The translations under genes were made by a program, and so were the position numbers. A stretch of 64,000 nt of DNA, from assembly GCF_009363155.1 (NCBI RefSeq), contig NZ_CP045302.1, positions 4,075,001 through 4,139,000 on the forward strand, written 5' to 3'. Positions 37,692 through 46,045 of the stretch are shown here, one piece after another (position 1 is the stretch's first letter; every line of letters starts with the position of its first letter). Source of the DNA: Azotobacter salinestris. GTDB lineage: Bacteria > Pseudomonadota > Gammaproteobacteria > Pseudomonadales > Pseudomonadaceae. Below the pieces are notes generated by a model. That model did no database searches and was not told where the DNA came from. It saw nothing but the letters and a program-made list of their open reading frames with translations.

Positions 37692-37813
37692 CGTGTTGCC
37701 CGTCTCGAAGTCCCGTCCAATAATTGATGCGGTTTTCCCCTTCGCCAGTCCGACCTGCCCGCCCCATGGCTCCGGCAGCCGCTGGCGGCCGACTGCTCCA
37801 ATGCGGAGGACTC

Positions 37814-39715
37814 ATGCACCGTTCCATAGCCACCGTCTCGCTCAGCGGAACCCTGCCGGAAAAGCTCGAGGCGATCGCCGCCGCCGGCTTCGACGGCGTG
37901 GAGATCTTCGAGAACGACCTGCTCTACTACGGCGCCAGTCCGCGCGAAGTGCGCAAGCTGGCCGCCGACCTGGGCCTGGCCATCACCCTGTTCCAGCCGT
38001 TTCGCGACTTCGAGGGCTGCCGCCGCGACCGCCTGCAGCGCAATCTCGACCGCGCCGAGCGCAAGTTCGACCTGATGCAGGAGCTGGGCACCGACCTGGT
38101 GCTGGTGTGCAGCAACGTCGCCGGCGATTCCCTGGGCGACCGGCAGATCCTCGCCGACGACCTGCGCCTGCTCGCCGAGCGCGCCGGCGCGCGCGACCTG
38201 CGCATCGGCTACGAGGCGCTGGCCTGGGGTCGCCACGTCAATACCTGGCAGCAGGTCTGGGATATCGTCCGGGAAGCCGACCACCCCAGCCTGGGCATGA
38301 TCCTCGACAGCTTCCACACCCTGTCGCTGAAGGGCGATCCGAGCGCCATCGCCGAGGTGCCCAGGGAGAAGATCTTCTTCGTGCAGATGGCCGACGCGCC
38401 GATCCTGGCCATGGACGTGCTGGAGTGGAGCCGGCATTTCCGCTGCTTCCCGGGCCAGGGCGAGTTCGACCTGCCGGGCTTTCTCGCGCCGATCCTCGCA
38501 AGCGGCTACCGCGGGCCGCTGTCGCTGGAAATCTTCAACGACGGCTTCCGCGCCGCGCCGACCCGCAGCAACGCGGTGGACGGCTACCGCTCGCTGCTCT
38601 ATCTGGAGGAGAAGACCCGTCTGCTGCTGAAGCAGCAGGGATATCCGCTGGAGCCTGGAGTGCTGTTCGCGCCGCCGCCGGCCAGTCGCTACGAGGGCAT
38701 CGAGTTTCTCGAATTCGCCGTCGACGATACCCATGCCGCTCGGCTGAGCCAGTGGCTGACCCAGCTGGGCTTCGCCGAGGCCGGCCGCCATCGCTCGAAG
38801 AACGTCAGTCTGCTGCGCCAGGGCGACATCAACCTGGTGCTCAATGCCGAGCCCTATTCCTTCGCCCACAGCTATTTCGAAGCCCACGGCCCGTCGCTGT
38901 GCGCCACTGCGCTGCGGCTGCGCGACAGCCATCAGGTGCTGGAGCGTGCCTGCGGCTTCGGCGGTCAGCCCTATCGCGGTCTGGTCGGCCCCAACGAGCG
39001 CGAGGTTCCCGCGGTGCGCGCACCGGACAGCAGCCTGATCTATCTGGTCGATCGCGATGCCGAGGGCCACAGCATCTACGAGACCGATTTCGAGCTGAAG
39101 AAAGGCCCTGCCGACAGCGGCGTGCTGCAGCGCATCGACCACGTGGCCATGGCCCTGCCGGCCGAAGCCATGGATTCCTGGGTGCTGTTCTACAAGAGCC
39201 TGTTCGACTTCGCGGCCGACGACGAGGTGGTGCTGCCCGACCCCTACGGGCTGGTCAAGAGCCGCGCGGTGCGCAGCCGCTGCGACTCGGTGCGCCTGCC
39301 GCTGAATATCTCGGAGAACCGCAACACGGCGATCTCCCGCTCGCTCTCCACCTATCGCGGCTCCGGGGTGCACCACATCGCCTTCGTCTGCAACGACATC
39401 TTCGCCGCCGTCGAGCAGGCCAAGGAGGCCGGCGTGCCCCTGCTGGAAATCCCGCTGAACTATTACGACGATTTGGCCGCACGCTTCGACTTCGACGATG
39501 ACTTCCTTAGCAAGCTTGCCTATTTCAACATCCTCTACGACCGCGATGCCCAGGGCGGCGAACTGTTCCATGTCTATACGGAGCCGTTCGCCGAGCGCTT
39601 CTTCTTCGAGATCCTGCAGCGCAAGGATTACGCGGGCTACGGGGCGGCCAACGTCGCCGTGCGCCTGGCGGCCATGGCCCAGGCGCGCAGCGGACACGGC
39701 AAGCCTAGGCTGTGA
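37814..39715 (+). CDS. quiC: 3-dehydroshikimate dehydratase QuiC with fused VOC domain
   Basis: 633 residues. Residues 1 to about 285 form a TIM-barrel dehydratase; the metal ligands reported for the Pseudomonas QuiC type are seen as Glu134 (YEALAWG), Asp165 (ILDSFHTL), Gln191 (VQMADAP) and Glu239 (LEIFND). From about 295 to 625 there is a 4-hydroxyphenylpyruvate dioxygenase-like VOC region whose catalytic role is unclear. It makes protocatechuate from 3-dehydroshikimate, feeding PcaHG. The start ATG follows GGAGGA. A terminator separates it from the TetR gene. Confidence 0.95.
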   Translation: MHRSIATVSLSGTLPEKLEAIAAAGFDGVEIFENDLLYYGASPREVRKLAADLGLAITLFQPFRDFEGCRRDRLQRNLDRAERKFDLMQELGTDLVLVCSNVAGDSLGDRQILADDLRLLAERAGARDLRIGYEALAWGRHVNTWQQVWDIVREADHPSLGMILDSFHTLSLKGDPSAIAEVPREKIFFVQMADAPILAMDVLEWSRHFRCFPGQGEFDLPGFLAPILASGYRGPLSLEIFNDGFRAAPTRSNAVDGYRSLLYLEEKTRLLLKQQGYPLEPGVLFAPPPASRYEGIEFLEFAVDDTHAARLSQWLTQLGFAEAGRHRSKNVSLLRQGDINLVLNAEPYSFAHSYFEAHGPSLCATALRLRDSHQVLERACGFGGQPYRGLVGPNEREVPAVRAPDSSLIYLVDRDAEGHSIYETDFELKKGPADSGVLQRIDHVAMALPAEAMDSWVLFYKSLFDFAADDEVVLPDPYGLVKSRAVRSRCDSVRLPLNISENRNTAISRSLSTYRGSGVHHIAFVCNDIFAAVEQAKEAGVPLLEIPLNYYDDLAARFDFDDDFLSKLAYFNILYDRDAQGGELFHVYTEPFAERFFFEILQRKDYAGYGAANVAVRLAAMAQARSGHGKPRL

Positions 39716-39724
39716 GGCGGCGAA

Positions 39725-39750
39725 GCCACGGCAACTTCTGCCGTGGCTTT
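39725..39750 (+). terminator. Terminator after quiC
   Basis: Nine-base perfect stem GCCACGGCA / TGCCGTGGC, loop ACTTC, then TTTCCT. Confidence 0.8.
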
Positions 39751-39806
39751 CCTCCCGTCGTGCGGCCATGAATAATGGCAGTTCCACTCCTTCAAGATGC
39801 GTTCCC

Positions 39807-40472
39807 ATGCCCGACGCCAAGCCTGCCGCCGACTCCGCTGCGCGCCTGCGCCAGCCACGCAAGAACAATCCGGAAAAGACCCGGCAGGACATCCTTCTCG
39901 CGGCGATCCACGAGTTTGCCGAGCAGGGCCTGAGCGGTGCACGGGTAGATGCCATCGCCGAGCGCACCAGCACCTCCAAGCGGATGATCTACTACTACTT
40001 CGGCAGCAAGGAGCAGCTCTACCTGGCCGTGCTGGAGAAGCTCTACGGCGACATCCGCGCCACCGAGGCCACCCTCCGGCTCGACGAACTGGAGCCGGAG
40101 GCGGCCATTCGCCGGCTGGTCGAATTCACCTTCGACCACCATGACGCCAATGTCGATTTCATCCGGGTGGCGAGCATCGAGAACATTCATCACAGCGAAC
40201 ATATCGCCCAGTCCTCGTTGATCCGCTCGCTGAGCAAGTCGATCGTCAGCCAGATTGCCGCGATCCTCGCCCGTGGTGTCACGGCCGGGGTGTTCCGCGC
40301 CGGCATCGACCCGCTCGATCTGCACCTGCTGATCAGCTCGTTCTGCTTTTTCCGCGTCTCCAACCGCTATACCTTCTCGACCATCCACCAGCTCGATCTC
40401 GGCGAGCCGGAGGCCAAGGCACGGCACCGGGAGATGATCTGCGAGGCGGTGATCCGGTACGTCAGGGCGTGA
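39807..40472 (+). CDS. TetR-family regulator of the quinate/shikimate genes
   Basis: 221 residues from MPDAKPAADSAARLRQ. N-terminal HTH (TRQDILLAAIHEFAEQGLSGARVDAIAERTSTSKRMIYYYFGSK region, about 26-70) and a helical ligand domain. Its place between quiC and the convergent AroE-like gene matches the TetR gene I recall in the same P. aeruginosa cluster. The motif shared by the quiC and aroQ promoters is its most likely operator. The ligand is probably a hydroaromatic acid; this is inferred. Confidence 0.85.
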   Translation: MPDAKPAADSAARLRQPRKNNPEKTRQDILLAAIHEFAEQGLSGARVDAIAERTSTSKRMIYYYFGSKEQLYLAVLEKLYGDIRATEATLRLDELEPEAAIRRLVEFTFDHHDANVDFIRVASIENIHHSEHIAQSSLIRSLSKSIVSQIAAILARGVTAGVFRAGIDPLDLHLLISSFCFFRVSNRYTFSTIHQLDLGEPEAKARHREMICEAVIRYVRA

Positions 40473-40510
40473 GAGGGGAGCTCTCGGGGGCTCGAGAAGC
40501 TGTTGTGCCT

Positions 40511-40532
40511 GGCCACTGCCGGAGCAGTGGCC
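40511..40532. terminator. Stem-loop between convergent tetR and AroE-like genes
   Basis: Perfect nine-base stem GGCCACTGC / GCAGTGGCC with loop CGGA. There is no T-run on either strand, so termination is only likely. Confidence 0.5.
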
Positions 40533-40547
40533 CACGTCTGCCGAGGA

Positions 40548-41402
40548 TCAGCCAAGGCTGGCAAAGTGCGCCATCATCCGCCCGGCATCGGCCTGGGTGC
40601 CGCTGAACAGCTCGAACGCCTTGACCGCCTGGAACACCGCCATGTTGCTGCCGTCGAGGGTCAGGCAGCCGAGGGCGCGGGCAGTGCGTAGCAGCTCGGT
40701 TTCCAACGGGAAGTAGATGATCTCCGCCACCCACAGGTCGGCATGCAGCAGCTCGGCCGGCAGCGGCATGCCTGGCAGCTTGGCCATCCCCACCGGCGTG
40801 GTGTTGACCAGCCCCTGGGCCTCGGCCATGGCGGCCGGCAGATCGCTGCCGACGCGTGCCCGGCCGGCGCCGAAGCTGGCGTTGAGATTGGCGACCAGGT
40901 CGGCGACGCGACTCGGCTCCACATCGAAGATGGTCAATTGGCGCACCCCTGCCTGCAACAGGGCGTGAGCCACCGCCGCTCCGGCACCGCCGGCGCCCAT
41001 CTGCACCACGCGCTCGCGTACCACGCCCGGCAGGCCGCGGCGAAAGCCCTCGGCGAAACCCAGGCAGTCGGTGTTGTGACCGATGCGCTTGCCGTCCTTG
41101 AATACCACGGTGTTGACCGCGCCGATACCGCGGGCCTCCGCCGACAGCTCGTCGAGCAGCGGGATGACTGCCTGCTTGCAGGGAAAGGTGATGTTCAGGC
41201 CGGTGAAGCCCATGCGCTCGGCGGCACTCAGCAGTTCGGGCAGGGCCTCGCTGGTCAGGCCGAGCGTGTCCAGATCGATCAGCTGGTACAGGTAGCGGAT
41301 GTCCTGGGCGTCGCCCTCGTGCTCGTGCATGGCCGGGGTGCGCGAAGCCTGGATACCGGCGCCGATCAGGCCGGCAAGGATGCTGTTCGGTTTGACGGTC
41401 AT
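40548..41402 (-). CDS. Shikimate/quinate dehydrogenase-like protein (RifI2/AroE family)
   Basis: 284 residues. The AroE fold with catalytic Lys76 (ITFPCKQAV) and the partner Asp in GHNTDCLGF; the nucleotide loop is GAGGAGAAVAHAL. The substrate loop reads GAGIQASRTPAMHE instead of the biosynthetic AroE motif, as in the RifI/quinate-type subfamily. It likely oxidises shikimate or quinate to 3-dehydro products for catabolism. It follows aroQ by four bases on the same strand. Confidence 0.88.
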   Translation of the reverse strand: MTVKPNSILAGLIGAGIQASRTPAMHEHEGDAQDIRYLYQLIDLDTLGLTSEALPELLSAAERMGFTGLNITFPCKQAVIPLLDELSAEARGIGAVNTVVFKDGKRIGHNTDCLGFAEGFRRGLPGVVRERVVQMGAGGAGAAVAHALLQAGVRQLTIFDVEPSRVADLVANLNASFGAGRARVGSDLPAAMAEAQGLVNTTPVGMAKLPGMPLPAELLHADLWVAEIIYFPLETELLRTARALGCLTLDGSNMAVFQAVKAFELFSGTQADAGRMMAHFASLG

Positions 41403-41406
41403 GGAC

Positions 41407-41850
41407 TCAATCCTTCTTCAGAAGCTGACTGAAATGCTGCAGGGCCATGCGGTAGCCATGGCTGCCGAGGCCACAGATCACACCGACGGTGATGTCCGAC
41501 ACGAAGGAGTGGTGGCGGAAGGGCTCGCGCTTGTGCACGTTGGAAAGGTGCACTTCGATGACCGGCAGCTCGCTGGCGAGCAGGGCGTCGCGGATGGCCA
41601 CCGAGGTGTGCGTCCAGGCGGCGGGATTGATGAGGATGCCGGCGCAGCGACCGCGGGCCAGGTGGATCCACTCGATCAGCTCGCCCTCATGGTTGGTCTG
41701 ACGGAACTCCACGGCCAGGCCGCATTCCTCGGCGGTGCGTGTGCAGAGCGCGGAAATATCGGCCAGGGTTTCCCGCCCGTAGGTGGCTGGCTCGCGTGTA
41801 CCGAGCAGGTTGAGATTGGGGCCGTTGAGCACGAGGACTGTGTGTGTCAC
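41407..41850 (-). CDS. aroQ: Type II 3-dehydroquinate dehydratase, catabolic copy
   Basis: 147 residues. Dodecameric type II enzyme with [21 protein letters not shown] (split here), the catalytic Tyr in ATYGRE, and the [10 protein letters not shown] and [17 protein letters not shown] blocks. It interconverts 3-dehydroquinate and 3-dehydroshikimate. I choose the GTG behind GGAGAA; an ATG 12 bases upstream (MENRV) lacks a Shine-Dalgarno. It is likely a catabolic paralogue, given quiC and the pca genes. Confidence 0.92.
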   Translation of the reverse strand: MTHTVLVLNGPNLNLLGTREPATYGRETLADISALCTRTAEECGLAVEFRQTNHEGELIEWIHLARGRCAGILINPAAWTHTSVAIRDALLASELPVIEVHLSNVHKREPFRHHSFVSDITVGVICGLGSHGYRMALQHFSQLLKKD

Positions 41851-41861
41851 GCGATTCTCCA

Positions 41862-41869
41862 TTGTTATT
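41862..41869 (-). promoter_or_regulatory. Candidate Crc/Hfq site before aroQ
   Basis: Coding-strand AATAACAA fits AANAANAA and lies directly before the Shine-Dalgarno GGAGAA of the chosen aroQ start. Confidence 0.5.
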
Positions 41870-41891
41870 GGATGGTCGGAGTTTCGAGTAA

Positions 41892-41911
41892 AATGTACTG
41901 ATTGGTTAATT
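41892..41911 (+). promoter_or_regulatory. Shared qui-cluster motif, copy 2
   Basis: AATGTACT-GATT-GGTTAATT, both eight-base blocks identical to the copy between the porin and quiC. It lies about 45 bases upstream of the aroQ start, in the promoter range. Confidence 0.6.
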
Positions 41912-41989
41912 CGGTCAATCCGTCAGGCGTGCTCCAAGAAGACATGGCGAGCGGCAGATGGCAGGCGAGCCGCTCAAAAAGGCCTGCGG

Positions 41990-42009
41990 GCCCGATGGAG
42001 CGGGCTTTT
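41990..42009 (+). terminator. Terminator-like hairpin before the tRNA gene
   Basis: GCCCG / CGGGC stem with a six-base loop, followed by TTTT. It would block transcription entering the tRNA gene. The rest of the 41.9-42.17 kb gap shows nothing else. Confidence 0.55.
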
Positions 42010-42169
42010 CGTGGATTGGCGGGGTAGCTGGCGGCGGCGCTGAAAGTGTGCGGTTATCGGCCAGCAGACGCTGGGGGCAAGAGGGACGGCTTGGGCGGGC
42101 CGCGGGAAAGCCTCGCGGGAAAGATTGCACTTCACCTGCCGGCCTGCTTCTGGTAAAAAGGCAGCGCTT

Positions 42170-42243
42170 GCGGGCGTCGTATAATGGCATTACCTGAGCT
42201 TCCCAAGCTCATGACGAGGGTTCGATTCCCTTCGCCCGCTCCA
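42170..42243 (+). tRNA. tRNA-Gly (CCC)
   Basis: Cloverleaf visible: acceptor GCGGGCG / CGCCCGC, anticodon arm TGAGC-TTCCCAA-GCTCA with anticodon CCC at 42202-42204, T arm GAGGG-TTCGATT-CCCTT, and an encoded CCA end. Its 3' end serves as the attachment site of the integrative element, and the CCA end is retained after integration. Confidence 0.95.
42221..42240 (+). other. attL core in the tRNA-Gly 3' end
   Basis: TTCGATTCCCTTCGCCCGCT recurs with one missing C at 55702-55720, the right end of the element. Integration at the T-arm and acceptor 3' end is typical for tyrosine integrases. Confidence 0.85.
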
Positions 42244-42298
42244 ATATCATGTTTCCGAGTTCTCCTAAGTTCCCCCGGAAACGCCGCAAACCCAGAGA

Positions 42299-42324
42299 AA
42301 CCGGCCCTTGTAGCTGGTTTTTTT
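42299..42324 (+). terminator. Terminator at the left end of the element
   Basis: Stem AACCGGC / GCTGGTT followed by a run of seven T. A homologous hairpin with a perfect stem occurs in the remnant after attR. Confidence 0.8.
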
Positions 42325-42348
42325 GTGCCTGAGTTCTCCCGCGTTCTC

Positions 42349-42418
42349 CCGTGTATGCCTAGGCACCGTGTATGCCTCCTTGTATGCTTCCGTGTAACTC
42401 GAACTTAGGCATACAAGG
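42349..42418. promoter_or_regulatory. Integrase arm sites and int operator
   Basis: TGTATGCCT occurs twice, TTGTATGCTT once, and the inverted form AGGCATACAA once. The outer pair CCTTGTATGC / GCATACAAGG is a perfect 10-base inverted repeat just before the int ATG. The word recurs at the right end (55637-55660). Binding by Int and autoregulation are likely. Confidence 0.6.
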
Positions 42419-42420
42419 AA

Positions 42421-43707
42421 ATGAAGCGAAGCGAGATCAAGCGCCGCCCCCTGGCCGATACCACCCTGGCCAGTCTGGAGCCGGAAGCCACTGCGTACAG
42501 GGAGCTGGACGGCGACGGCCTGTACTTCCGGGTGAAGCCCAACGGCACCAAGTCCTGGGAACTGCGCTACAAGAAGCCGGACAGCAAATGGAGCTGGCAC
42601 GGGCTGGGAGGCTATCCCGATCTGTCCGGCGCCATGGCCCGTGAAAAGGCGCGGGAAGCAAAGCGCTTGGTGGCCAGCGGCACCGATCCGGTACAGCACA
42701 AGGTCGCCCAGCGAGAGGCCAAGGAGGCAGCCAGCGCCAACACCTTTGCCGCCGCTGCCGAGTATTGGTTTCAGCGAAAGGCGCAGGACGGACGCGCCGA
42801 CAGCACCCTGCGCCTCATGCGCGGCTATCTGGACAACGACGTGCTGCCCGCCCTGGGCGATAAGCTGCTGACCGAAATCACCCGCCGCGACTGCGCCGAC
42901 CTACAGGAGCGCATCGAGGCCCGAGGCGCGCTGAACACCCGCGACAAGATTCGCGTCGCCCTGCGCCAGATATTCAGCCAGGCCATTGCCCGTGGGCTGT
43001 GCGAGAACAACCCGGCCAGCGAGCTGGGCGCCATCGCCGCGCCGACCCCGAAGGCCAAGCAATACCCGCATCTGCTGGAGCCTGAGCTGCCGGCCTTCCT
43101 GCAAGCCCTGCGCCGCAGCACCAGCCGCACCCCGGCCCGTGTCGCCACCTGGCTGGTGCTGTGGACGGCCAGCCGGCCCGGCGTGGTGCGCTATGCCGAG
43201 TGGAGTGAAATCGACTTCGAGCGTGCCCTGTGGAGCATTCCCGCCGACAAGATGAAAGCGCGCCGGGATCACGTCACCCCGCTGTGCCGGCAAGCCCTGG
43301 AGGCTCTGCGCGAGCTTCACCGCATGACCGGTCGCGGTCGCTACCTGTTCCCCGGCATCGGCGCGAAAAAGCCCGTCATCAGTGAAAACACCATCAACCT
43401 GACGCTGAACAAGGTGGGGTACAAGGGCCGCCTTGTAGGGCACGGCAGCCGCCACACGGCTAGCACCCTGCTACGGGAACACGGCTGGGAAAAAGACTTC
43501 GTGGAAGCCCAATTGGCGCACAAGGAGCAAGGCGTGGCAGGCGTCTACAACCAAGCCGCCTACCTGGAGCAGCGCCGCGCCATGCTCCAGTGGTACGCCG
43601 ACTATCTGGACGCGCTCGAAGCCGGCATGACCCCGGCACAGCGAATCGACTTTGACGCCATGGTGAACACCACCGGAACCAACGTGGTGACGCTCAAGCG
43701 CGCATAA
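42421..43707 (+). CDS. int: Tyrosine integrase (DUF4102/P4 type)
   Basis: 428 residues. N-terminal DUF4102 arm-binding domain (about 10-95), a core-binding domain (about 105-205) and the catalytic domain with Arg in TASRPGVVRYAEW, HGSRHTASTLLRE (HxxR) and the nucleophile Tyr in GVAGVYNQAAYL. It integrates the element at tRNA-Gly. It lies directly beside attL and reads inward. The start ATG follows CAAGGAA. Confidence 0.95.
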   Translation: MKRSEIKRRPLADTTLASLEPEATAYRELDGDGLYFRVKPNGTKSWELRYKKPDSKWSWHGLGGYPDLSGAMAREKAREAKRLVASGTDPVQHKVAQREAKEAASANTFAAAAEYWFQRKAQDGRADSTLRLMRGYLDNDVLPALGDKLLTEITRRDCADLQERIEARGALNTRDKIRVALRQIFSQAIARGLCENNPASELGAIAAPTPKAKQYPHLLEPELPAFLQALRRSTSRTPARVATWLVLWTASRPGVVRYAEWSEIDFERALWSIPADKMKARRDHVTPLCRQALEALRELHRMTGRGRYLFPGIGAKKPVISENTINLTLNKVGYKGRLVGHGSRHTASTLLREHGWEKDFVEAQLAHKEQGVAGVYNQAAYLEQRRAMLQWYADYLDALEAGMTPAQRIDFDAMVNTTGTNVVTLKRA

Positions 43708-43762
43708 CCGACCAGATACCCACTGATTCCCAACACGGCGCAACCCATACGAAAAGTACGGG

Positions 43763-43793
43763 TATAATGCGCCATCACTGTTGATTCATACAG
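43763..43793 (+). promoter_or_regulatory. Promoter with LexA/SOS box
   Basis: A perfect TATAAT (43763-43768) is followed ten bases later by CTGTTGATTCATACAG (43778-43793), which fits CTG-N10-CAG and matches the LexA consensus at about 12 of 16 positions. The box covers the expected start of transcription. Confidence 0.65.
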
Positions 43794-43900
43794 GAACCGA
43801 GTTACCGGCCAACCTAGCCCGACGGGGCGAAAAGCGGATTTCCCACCCGCCTGGTTGGCCGACCTATTCGAGGAGTGGGAGCGCCTGGGAGGGCGTGGCG

Positions 43901-44608
43901 ATGGACTACGAAGACGACCTGCCGAACCTTGATCACTGGAAATCGGTGATGGAGTTCACCGGTGAGCGGGCCGCTTTGCTGATGGCCATGATTGACCCGT
44001 TCGACGTGGAAAGCCTGGAGGAGGCCAAGAGGTTACAGGTGCCCCGCTGGAAGAAAGCGCACGCGCATGCGCTCGCCATCGTTTCCGCCATCCGGCAAGG
44101 GGTTATCTCGCCTGTAGCGTGCTGCGCATATGTTCTTGAGGACGGCCAGTGGGGAGGCTGGATTGCGGCGCCAATTAAGCCATCTGATCGCACCATGGAA
44201 ATCAGCCCGGCGCACACGATCATTACCCGCGCTTCGCTGGTCAACTGGGTGGTAACTGAGAAGGTTGAAGTCACCAGACCGCGCCCCCGGCAGATAGCGC
44301 CCGCCGCCGTGCAGCTAGTAACCGAGTCGATCACTATCGAGGCCAAGCCGGAGCCGCTGGCGCTGCCGCGCTGGGGCCACACGTCCGAGGGCTTGGAGCT
44401 TGTTGATGATGCGATCTATCAATTCTGGAGCACTGTAGACCCTGGAGACCCAGCTACAGCGCCAACCAAGAGCGAAGTGGTCGAGTACCTAGAGGGCAGA
44501 GGGGCAAGCAAGAATGTAGCGCAAGCGGTTGACCTGATCCTGCGCCCTGAAAATATGCGAAAGGCAAAGCTGCGAAACAGGAAAGTACCCACCCGAGAAA
44601 CCCAGTAA
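43901..44608 (+). CDS. Unknown protein, probably SOS-controlled
   Basis: 235 residues from MDYEDDLPNLDHWKSV, behind GGGAGGGCG. A TTG start 120 bases upstream is possible but would lie inside the LexA-like box. The N-terminal part is acidic and helical; the middle has EDGQWGGWIAAPIKPSD; the C-terminal part is charged and helical. No known domain recognised. First gene after int under a LexA-like site, so a role in induction, excision or host response is possible. Its stop codon lies inside the first copy of the conserved intergenic core repeat. Confidence 0.7.
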   Translation: MDYEDDLPNLDHWKSVMEFTGERAALLMAMIDPFDVESLEEAKRLQVPRWKKAHAHALAIVSAIRQGVISPVACCAYVLEDGQWGGWIAAPIKPSDRTMEISPAHTIITRASLVNWVVTEKVEVTRPRPRQIAPAAVQLVTESITIEAKPEPLALPRWGHTSEGLELVDDAIYQFWSTVDPGDPATAPTKSEVVEYLEGRGASKNVAQAVDLILRPENMRKAKLRNRKVPTRETQ

Positions 44609-44720
44609 CCACGCGGCTTACAGCCAAAGTACCCACCCGAGCGGGAAGCCTTGGTGGGTACTTTGCGCCGTTGTCGTGTGACCATCGCTACCCACCCGAG
44701 GAGGCTTGATAGCCACCCGA
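44585..44720. repeat. Core-repeat family, copy A, with GTACCCACC flanks
   Basis: The core at 44602-44625 reads CCAGTAACCACGCGGCTT plus ACAGCC. It is flanked by AGTACCCACCCGAG on both sides, by an inverted copy (GGTGGGTACT, 44653-44662) that gives a ten-base perfect hairpin with 44628-44637, and by further copies TACCCACCCGAG (44689-44700) and GCCACCCGA. Copies B and C have the same core with other flank words. Confidence 0.75.
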
Positions 44721-44766
44721 ACTGAGCCAGTACGGTGCGTCCTGTCACAACACAGGAGCAACCGAC

Positions 44767-45018
44767 GTGACCACTACCAACCCCGCCGCAACGCCCTACA
44801 ACACTCAGACGCAAACCCTTCCCGAGCTGTGGACGATGGCCGAAGTGGCGCACTTCATGCGCCGCACCCGCTCCGGCGTGGACAAGCTGCGCGCCCGTGA
44901 TCCGAATTTCCCCAAGCCCTTGAAGGACGGCGACAACCGCCGCAGCCGCATCTACTTCGTGCGGTCGGAAATCGAGGCGTACCTGTCCGCCCGGCTGGAA
45001 GCGCGTGAGGTGGCCTGA
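44767..45018 (+). CDS. AlpA-family HTH regulator
   Basis: 83 residues, GTG start. LWTMAEVAHFMRRTRSGVDKLRARDPNFPKPLKDGDNRRSRIYFVRSEIEAYL (motif spread over 20-75) is the AlpA/MerR-like winged HTH that in islands and satellites acts as excisionase or activator of integrase. It lies after the GTACCCACC repeats, which could be its binding sites, and is followed at once by the next gene. Confidence 0.85.
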   Translation: MTTTNPAATPYNTQTQTLPELWTMAEVAHFMRRTRSGVDKLRARDPNFPKPLKDGDNRRSRIYFVRSEIEAYLSARLEAREVA

Positions 45019-45327
45019 ATGACGGACAAAAAGAAGGCCGACCAACAGGCCAGCCCCAAGAAATCACGCATCCATGATACCAACGCCGACGCACAACGCT
45101 CTCGATTGCTGGCGCGCCTGCAAGCCTGCCCAGTGGACACGATCACCGCCAGGCGCGATCTGAACATCATGATGCCGGCAGCCCGAGTAAAGGAGCTGCG
45201 CGAGCTGGGGCACGCGATCAAGACCCATCGCATCACCCTGACCGACGATCACGGGCGCATCCATCGTGGCGTGGCCCTGTACTACATCGGCACCTTGCCG
45301 GAAGCACGCCAGGAGGCCGCCGCATGA
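45019..45327 (+). CDS. HTH-type small protein
   Basis: 102 residues. A basic N-terminus (MTDKKKADQQASPKKSR) and a helix-turn-helix-like segment (ACPVDTITARRDLNIMMPAARVKELRELG region) followed by a beta-wing (HAIKTHRITLTDDHGR). Similar proteins with an HTH that recognises host-range or replication sites occur next to AlpA in islands. It starts directly after alpA and overlaps the next gene by four bases. Confidence 0.7.
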   Translation: MTDKKKADQQASPKKSRIHDTNADAQRSRLLARLQACPVDTITARRDLNIMMPAARVKELRELGHAIKTHRITLTDDHGRIHRGVALYYIGTLPEARQEAAA

Positions 45328-45563
45328 CGACCTACACCGGACACCGCGTCGAGGATCACGAGGATTTCATCCTGGAGCAGCTCCTGCCGCTGATCGTTGA
45401 CCATGCTGGCGCCAGCGACACCCCCACGGAGGTAGTCACCTTTGCCGCGTTCCTGACCCTGGCGACGATCCTGCAAGCCAAGGGGCTGGGCCGTGACGTG
45501 CTGATGCGTGCCATTGACGCCGCCCGCTTGCCGACCCACGACGCGCCGGAGGGTGTGCAATGA
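45324..45563 (+). CDS. Small unknown protein
   Basis: 79 residues, mostly helical and acidic (EDHEDFILEQLLPLIVDHAG). No domain recognised. It overlaps the stop of the HTH gene by four bases, so it is the third gene of the alpA operon. Confidence 0.6.
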   Translation: MTTYTGHRVEDHEDFILEQLLPLIVDHAGASDTPTEVVTFAAFLTLATILQAKGLGRDVLMRAIDAARLPTHDAPEGVQ

Positions 45564-45595
45564 CGATCCAGACTTTGTGTTTTGGTGGGAGAACT

Positions 45596-45678
45596 GAGGG
45601 AACCGGGGGAACCGCCAGTAATGGCGCGGCTTGCAGCGGTTCCCTCGGAAAAAACACTGAGGGAACCGAGGGAACCGG
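45596..45678. repeat. Core-repeat family, copy B, with GGGAACCG flanks
   Basis: The core at 45615-45638 reads CCAGTAATGGCGCGGCTT plus GCAGCG. The left flank has GAGGGAACCG and GGGGGAACCG in tandem; right of the core is the inverted CGGTTCCCTC, then again GAGGGAACCG and AGGGAACCGG. Same design as copies A and C but a different flank word. The following 100 bases hold nothing else. Confidence 0.75.
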
Positions 45679-45783
45679 CCAGCGCCTGGAGAATGAAAAA
45701 CGCGGGGCCACGGCAGATCGCCGCCCCCGCGCTACTGGCTCAACCTTGACGGGAGCCAGATTCCTGCCGGCTGGTGCCGGTGA

Positions 45784-46035
45784 CTACAGCGGTATATCCG
45801 TTGGCGCGTGCGTCTTCAACCAGTCCGCCAGCGCGGCATCCATGCGGGTCTGCCAGCCGGGGCCGGACGCCCTGAAGGCGAACAGAACATCGGTCGATAG
45901 TGTCAGCAGGATGGGTATTTTCCGGCTTTCGGGATACCGGCCTCGCGGGCGTGCGCGGCTGCGCAGCCTGGCGGCTTTCATCTGGCGGGCAGACTCCAGC
46001 AGGTCAGCGTGGGATCGCTTCTGCTCGTCATCCAT
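45784..46035 (-). CDS. BrnA-like antitoxin-family protein
   Basis: 83 residues. The C-terminal half (ILLTLSTDVLFAFRASGPGWQTRMDAALADWL) has the ribbon-helix-helix type domain of BrnA antitoxins. No BrnT toxin lies next to it. It starts 10 bases after the HigA-like gene, so it is the third gene of the toxin-antitoxin operon. Confidence 0.75.
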   Translation of the reverse strand: MDDEQKRSHADLLESARQMKAARLRSRARPRGRYPESRKIPILLTLSTDVLFAFRASGPGWQTRMDAALADWLKTHAPTDIPL

Positions 46036-46045
46036 GCCCGATGTC

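Larger units (their letters stand above)
37382..37813. promoter_or_regulatory. Divergent control region between porin and quiC
   Basis: 432 bp without a gene. It contains a PcaR-like palindrome and the AATGTACT-N4-GGTTAATT motif (both listed separately). The rest, nearer the porin, shows no clear signal. Confidence 0.5.

Noticed and set aside
43781..43900. TTG start extending the unknown gene at 43901 by 40 codons
   Set aside because: The start would lie within the LexA-like box at the expected transcription start, and the ATG at 43901 has a good Shine-Dalgarno.
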